NCBI GenBank assembly: GCA_016210425.1
Contig: JACQUE010000075.1
Span: forward strand, 1 to 7,151
Reading direction: 5' to 3'
Origin: Chloroflexota bacterium
GTDB taxonomy: Bacteria > Chloroflexota > Dehalococcoidia > JACQUE01
DNA length: 7,151 nucleotides
Positions 4,173 to 7,151 of the stretch are shown here, in pieces (positions within the stretch are counted from its first letter, which is position 1; each line of letters starts with the position of its first letter). A program made the translations under genes and the position numbers. A model generated the notes under the pieces. That model worked only from the letters and a program-made list of their open reading frames with translations. It searched no databases and was not told the DNA's origin.

Positions 4173-6994
4173 TGGCTGGTTTCTGGCTTCGCCGGGTACG
4201 CGCCCGCCGCCGCTTCTCTCCGCGATCCCCTAGCTTGATTGTCGCACTAGCTGTGGCAGGTCTACTCCTACTGGTTGCCGCTCCCGTCAGCGCCGGTGTT
4301 GCCACCTATGTCTACTTTGCTCAGCAGCTTCCGCCTGCCGAGACTATGGCATCACGTGAGATCGCTCGCTCCAGCAAGATCTACGACCGCAACGGGACCA
4401 TCTTGAACGAGGTGGTAGACCCTTACGGAGCCAACCGTACCACCGTGAACATCCAGGAGATATCACCCTACCTCATCAATGCGACCATTGCCACGGAGGA
4501 CGGCGATTTTTACAGAAACTGGGGCGTGAACTTCCGCGGCATCGCCCGCGCCACCTATGTCTATCTGACCAAGAGCGGGAGTCTTCAGGGCGGCAGCTCA
4601 ATCACACAGCAACTCGTAAAAAACGTGGTCATACCGGAGGACGAGCGCATCCAGGCTTCGTTCTCACGCAAAATCAAGGAAGCGATCCTCGCGTTCGAGC
4701 TCACACGCCGCTACTCAAAGAACCAGATCCTGGAGTGGTACCTCAACGAGATATGTTACGGCGGCTCGGCCTGTGGAGCGGAGGCCGCCGCTCAAAGCTT
4801 CTTTGGGAAGTCGGCGCGGGACCTGACGTTGGCCGAGGCCACGATGCTGGCCGGCCTCCCGCAGGCCCCCGCATATTATTCGCCGAGGGAACATCCGGAA
4901 AGGGCGAAAGCGCGCCAGGCGGTGGTCCTGGAAATGATGATCAAACGGGGCTACATCACACCAGAGCAGGCGGAGGCGGCGAAAGGGGAGAAACTCCACT
5001 TCCACGAGCAAGTTTTCCCCATCAAAGCCCCCCACTTCGTCTTCTACGTCCGCCGCCTGCTGGAGGAGAGGTATGGCACGGAGGTGGTCTACCGAGGGGG
5101 GCTGAAGGTAACGACCAGCCTCGACTTGAACCTGCAAAACAAAGCGGAGGAGCTCATCCGAGCTAATCTGGCCAAGCTCAAGGAGAATAACGCCACTAAC
5201 ACTGCGCTCGTCGCGATAAGGCCCACCACAGGCGAGATTCTAACAATGGTCGGTAGCGCCGATTACTTTGATTCCACTATCGATGGCCAGATCAACATGG
5301 CCACGACAGAGCGGCAGCCCGGCTCCGCCTTCAAGCCATTCAACTACGTAACCGCTTTCATGAAGGGCTACACTCCCGCTACCATGCTGCTGGACGTCCG
5401 CACCTCCTTCTACGATGGGGGGGTTCCCTTCGTGCCGGAAAACGTGGACCTCAAATTCCAGGGCCCCGTCTCTGTTAGGCAAGCTCTTGCCACCTCCCTC
5501 AACGTGCCGGCTGTCCGCACTCTAGCCTTCTCCGGAGTCGATAACGTCATCAACACCGCCCACAAGATGGGGATTACGACTCTGACCAAACGCAACACCT
5601 ACGGCCTCGCTCTCACGCTAGGAGGGGGCGAGGTCAAGCTGGTGGACCTCGCTTACGCCTACAGCGTCTTCGCCAACAACGGAAAGATGACAGGGACGCC
5701 GGTGCCTCTGGAGAAGCGCTCTCCCGGTATGCGGGATCTGGACCCGGTGGCGATCCTGAAGATCGAGGACTCTAGGGGCAACGTCCTCTATGAGTACAAG
5801 ACACCGGACGAGAAGCAGGTCATCGACCCTAAGTTCGCCTACCTCATCACGAACATCCTCTCCGACAATGAGGCGCGGGCCACCTTCTTCGGCGCCGATA
5901 ACCCACTTCGCCTGAAGAGCCGCCCAGCAGCAGCGAAGACCGGCACCACCAGCGACTGGCGCGACAACTGGACCATCGGCTATACGCCGGACCTGGTCGC
6001 CGGGGTCTGGATCGGCAACGCCAATGACCAGCCGATGTTCAAGAGCTTCGGCAGCACGGCCGCGGCCCCGGTCTGGAACGCCTTCATGGAGTACGCGCTT
6101 AATGACGCCCCACCCAAACCCTTCACCCGACCCCAGGGAATAACCGAGGCTACGGTCTGCATCCCGTCGGGACTTCTGCCGACGCCGGACTGCAAGGACA
6201 CGCGCAAGGAAATCTTCGCCGGCAACGCGCCGACGCAGCCGGACAACGTCTGGCAGAAGATGCGCATCGACAAGACTAACGGACTGCTGGCGATGGCGCA
6301 GACGCCGCCGCAGGACGTGGAGGAGCACGTCTACATGGTCCTGCCGCCCGACGCGCAGGACTGGGTGCGCGAGCGCAACGTACCCCAGCCACCCACCGAG
6401 TTCAGCCGCAGGAACTCCTCGCCGATCGCCATCGTTTCGCCGGCGAGTGGCGCCTTTGTGCGCGGCCGAGTGGAGATCAGCGGCTCAGCCGCCGGCGATG
6501 GCTTCCGCTCCTTTGAACTGGCATACGGCAGCGGCACAAACCCCGGGAACTGGGCCCCGATAATTCCATCAAGGAACCAGCCCGTAACGAACGGCGTCTT
6601 GGGCTCCTTCGATACGACGAACCTCAATGGTCTCCATACGTTGCGCCTAACCGTCAACACGGCAAGCGGCCCAAAGATCTTCACCACCCCGATTACCATC
6701 GACAATACGCCGCCTCAGGTCCAGATCGTCTACCCAAGGCCCAACGAGACCATCGTCGCCGACCTGCGCGCCCCCACGCCTCAGGGCATCCAGGCCAAGG
6801 TGTCCGACAACCTGGCCATCGACCACGTGGAGTTCTTCGTCGATGGGCAGTCCCTGGGCTCCACCAGCGCCTCCCCTTACAACGGACGCTGGATGATGTC
6901 CGCAGGCACCCATTCCACCTACGCCGTCGCCTACGACAAGGCCGGCAACTCGGCCCAGAGCGATCCCGTCACCTTCCGCGTCAGCAGCAAATGA
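4169..6994 (+). CDS. Class A penicillin-binding protein (GT51 glycosyltransferase + transpeptidase) with C-terminal Ig-like domains
   Basis: The 941-residue bifunctional peptidoglycan synthase polymerises lipid II glycan strands and cross-links their peptides on the outer face of the cytoplasmic membrane. A basic N-terminus (RRVRARRR) precedes one membrane anchor at about 23-43. The GT51 domain has ATEDGDFYRNWG with the catalytic Glu at 110, GGSSITQQLVKN at 141-152, RKIKEAILAFELTRRYSKNQ at about 167-186, ILEWYLNEICYGG at 187-199, and a second-half block to about 239. The transpeptidase has the nucleophile motif SAFK at 386-389, SLN at 443-445 and KTGTT at 590-594, so both active sites look intact. 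A post-catalytic stretch has two cysteines (664, 675). Two Ig-like modules end the protein: about 751-844 (starting IAIVSPASGAFVRG) and about 848-938, where the DHVEFFVDGQSLGS...AYDKAGN pattern resembles Big_7-type bacterial Ig domains. The ATG at 4169 is preferred (AGGA at 4157-4160; ATGA overlap with the methyltransferase). An in-frame start at 4043 would put 42 out-of-place residues before the anchor, inside the upstream gene. Similar to PBP1A or PBP1C-like proteins. Confidence 0.95.
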   Translation: MMAGFWLRRVRARRRFSPRSPSLIVALAVAGLLLLVAAPVSAGVATYVYFAQQLPPAETMASREIARSSKIYDRNGTILNEVVDPYGANRTTVNIQEISPYLINATIATEDGDFYRNWGVNFRGIARATYVYLTKSGSLQGGSSITQQLVKNVVIPEDERIQASFSRKIKEAILAFELTRRYSKNQILEWYLNEICYGGSACGAEAAAQSFFGKSARDLTLAEATMLAGLPQAPAYYSPREHPERAKARQAVVLEMMIKRGYITPEQAEAAKGEKLHFHEQVFPIKAPHFVFYVRRLLEERYGTEVVYRGGLKVTTSLDLNLQNKAEELIRANLAKLKENNATNTALVAIRPTTGEILTMVGSADYFDSTIDGQINMATTERQPGSAFKPFNYVTAFMKGYTPATMLLDVRTSFYDGGVPFVPENVDLKFQGPVSVRQALATSLNVPAVRTLAFSGVDNVINTAHKMGITTLTKRNTYGLALTLGGGEVKLVDLAYAYSVFANNGKMTGTPVPLEKRSPGMRDLDPVAILKIEDSRGNVLYEYKTPDEKQVIDPKFAYLITNILSDNEARATFFGADNPLRLKSRPAAAKTGTTSDWRDNWTIGYTPDLVAGVWIGNANDQPMFKSFGSTAAAPVWNAFMEYALNDAPPKPFTRPQGITEATVCIPSGLLPTPDCKDTRKEIFAGNAPTQPDNVWQKMRIDKTNGLLAMAQTPPQDVEEHVYMVLPPDAQDWVRERNVPQPPTEFSRRNSSPIAIVSPASGAFVRGRVEISGSAAGDGFRSFELAYGSGTNPGNWAPIIPSRNQPVTNGVLGSFDTTNLNGLHTLRLTVNTASGPKIFTTPITIDNTPPQVQIVYPRPNETIVADLRAPTPQGIQAKVSDNLAIDHVEFFVDGQSLGSTSASPYNGRWMMSAGTHSTYAVAYDKAGNSAQSDPVTFRVSSK

Positions 6995-6997
6995 CCG

Positions 6998-7017
6998 CGC
7001 TCCTATGCTTCGGGGCG
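6998..7017 (+). terminator. Possible weak terminator hairpin after the PBP gene
   Basis: CGCTCC (6998-7003) can pair with GGGGCG (7012-7017), one T-G pair, around an eight-base loop just after the PBP stop. No proper T-run follows (the nearest, TTTCTT, starts at 7030), so it may be incidental. Confidence 0.25.
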
Positions 7018-7021
7018 GATA

Positions 7022-7030
7022 TGGTACAAT
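7022..7030 (+). promoter_or_regulatory. Extended -10 promoter candidate for the ArsA-family gene
   Basis: TGG precedes TACAAT (7025-7030), an extended -10 match one base from TATAAT. No convincing -35 lies at the right distance. Transcription would begin near 7037, about 48 nt before the ATG at 7085. If used, the ArsA-family gene is transcribed separately from the PBP gene. Confidence 0.5.
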
Positions 7031-7084
7031 TTCTTGAGTGGCAAGGGATGATGGGCAACCGAGGATAACACTGAAGGTAACGAG

Positions 7085-7151
7085 ATGAGGATAATTCTAT
7101 ACACGGGCAAGGGCGGGGTAGGGAAAACGAGCGTAGCGGCGGCGACGGCCG
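7085..7151 (+). CDS. ArsA/GET3-family ATPase, N-terminal fragment (cut by window end)
   Basis: Only the first 22 codons are present, reading MRIILYTGKGGVGKTSVAAA and then TA. The early beta strand followed by the deviant Walker A motif KGGVGKTS marks the SIMIBI class of P-loop ATPases. The Y/FTGKGGVGKTS form is typical of the ArsA (arsenite pump-driving)/GET3 family rather than MinD or ParA, which usually read ...SGKGGVGKTT. GAAGGT at 7073-7078 is a good ribosome site six bases before the ATG. Family members couple ATP hydrolysis to ArsB-driven arsenite export, or act in other dimeric ATPase roles, so an arsenic function should not be assumed from this fragment. The gene runs beyond the window; the rest of the family signature cannot be seen. 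Confidence 0.82.
   Translation, partial: MRIILYTGKGGVGKTSVAAATA

Noticed and set aside
5618..6328. Long minus-strand frame opposite the PBP transpeptidase
   Set aside because: Arg/Val-rich low-complexity translation opposite well-conserved PBP motifs; no start signal.
1..7151. Mobile element, CRISPR, toxin-antitoxin, defence island, or RNA gene
   Set aside because: No transposase, integrase, terminal repeats, spaced repeats, tRNA-like cloverleaf or known defence domain was seen on either strand. The genes are ordinary chromosomal and envelope types.

Overview
This window is a GC-rich bacterial chromosome segment with every gene on the + strand. It holds six coding regions (two cut by the window edges, plus four complete) and one small membrane-protein gene of uncertain standing, so seven calls in all. 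The gene content best fits the Chloroflexota, perhaps a Dehalococcoidia-like lineage: a Ycf45-type ATPase/R3H protein abutting thymidylate kinase, a TPR protein with an unusual acidic tail, a class A penicillin-binding protein with C-terminal Ig-like domains, and an ArsA-family ATPase. That assignment is inferred from the style of the proteins, not from a marker gene.

Block 1 (1-1891): the 3' part of an AAA+-type ATPase with an R3H domain overlaps tmk (dTMP kinase) by 8 bp, so the two are very probably co-transcribed. Block 2 (1892-3199): a 141-bp gap carries a near-consensus sigma-70-type promoter (TTGACA, 18 bp, TAGAAT) overlaid by a palindrome and a direct repeat that look like an operator. 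It drives a two-helix small membrane protein and then a TPR protein, and a GC-rich hairpin after the TPR gene ends the unit.

Block 3 (3200-6994): the tail of that terminator runs straight into an extended -10 promoter (TGCTATAAT). About 180 nt of leader with paired segments follows, then a SAM-dependent methyltransferase whose stop overlaps the start of a bifunctional peptidoglycan glycosyltransferase/transpeptidase (ATGA overlap). This looks like a two-gene cell-envelope operon. Block 4 (6995-7151): another extended -10 sequence precedes the first 22 codons of an ArsA/GET3-family ATPase.

No mobile element, CRISPR array, tRNA, rRNA or recognisable defence system is visible. I do not see a clearly new biological system. 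The points most worth a second look are the TPR protein architecture, the operator-like promoter upstream of the small membrane protein, the 3200-3416 leader, and the presence and partnership of the penicillin-binding protein, since some well-known Dehalococcoidia lack peptidoglycan.
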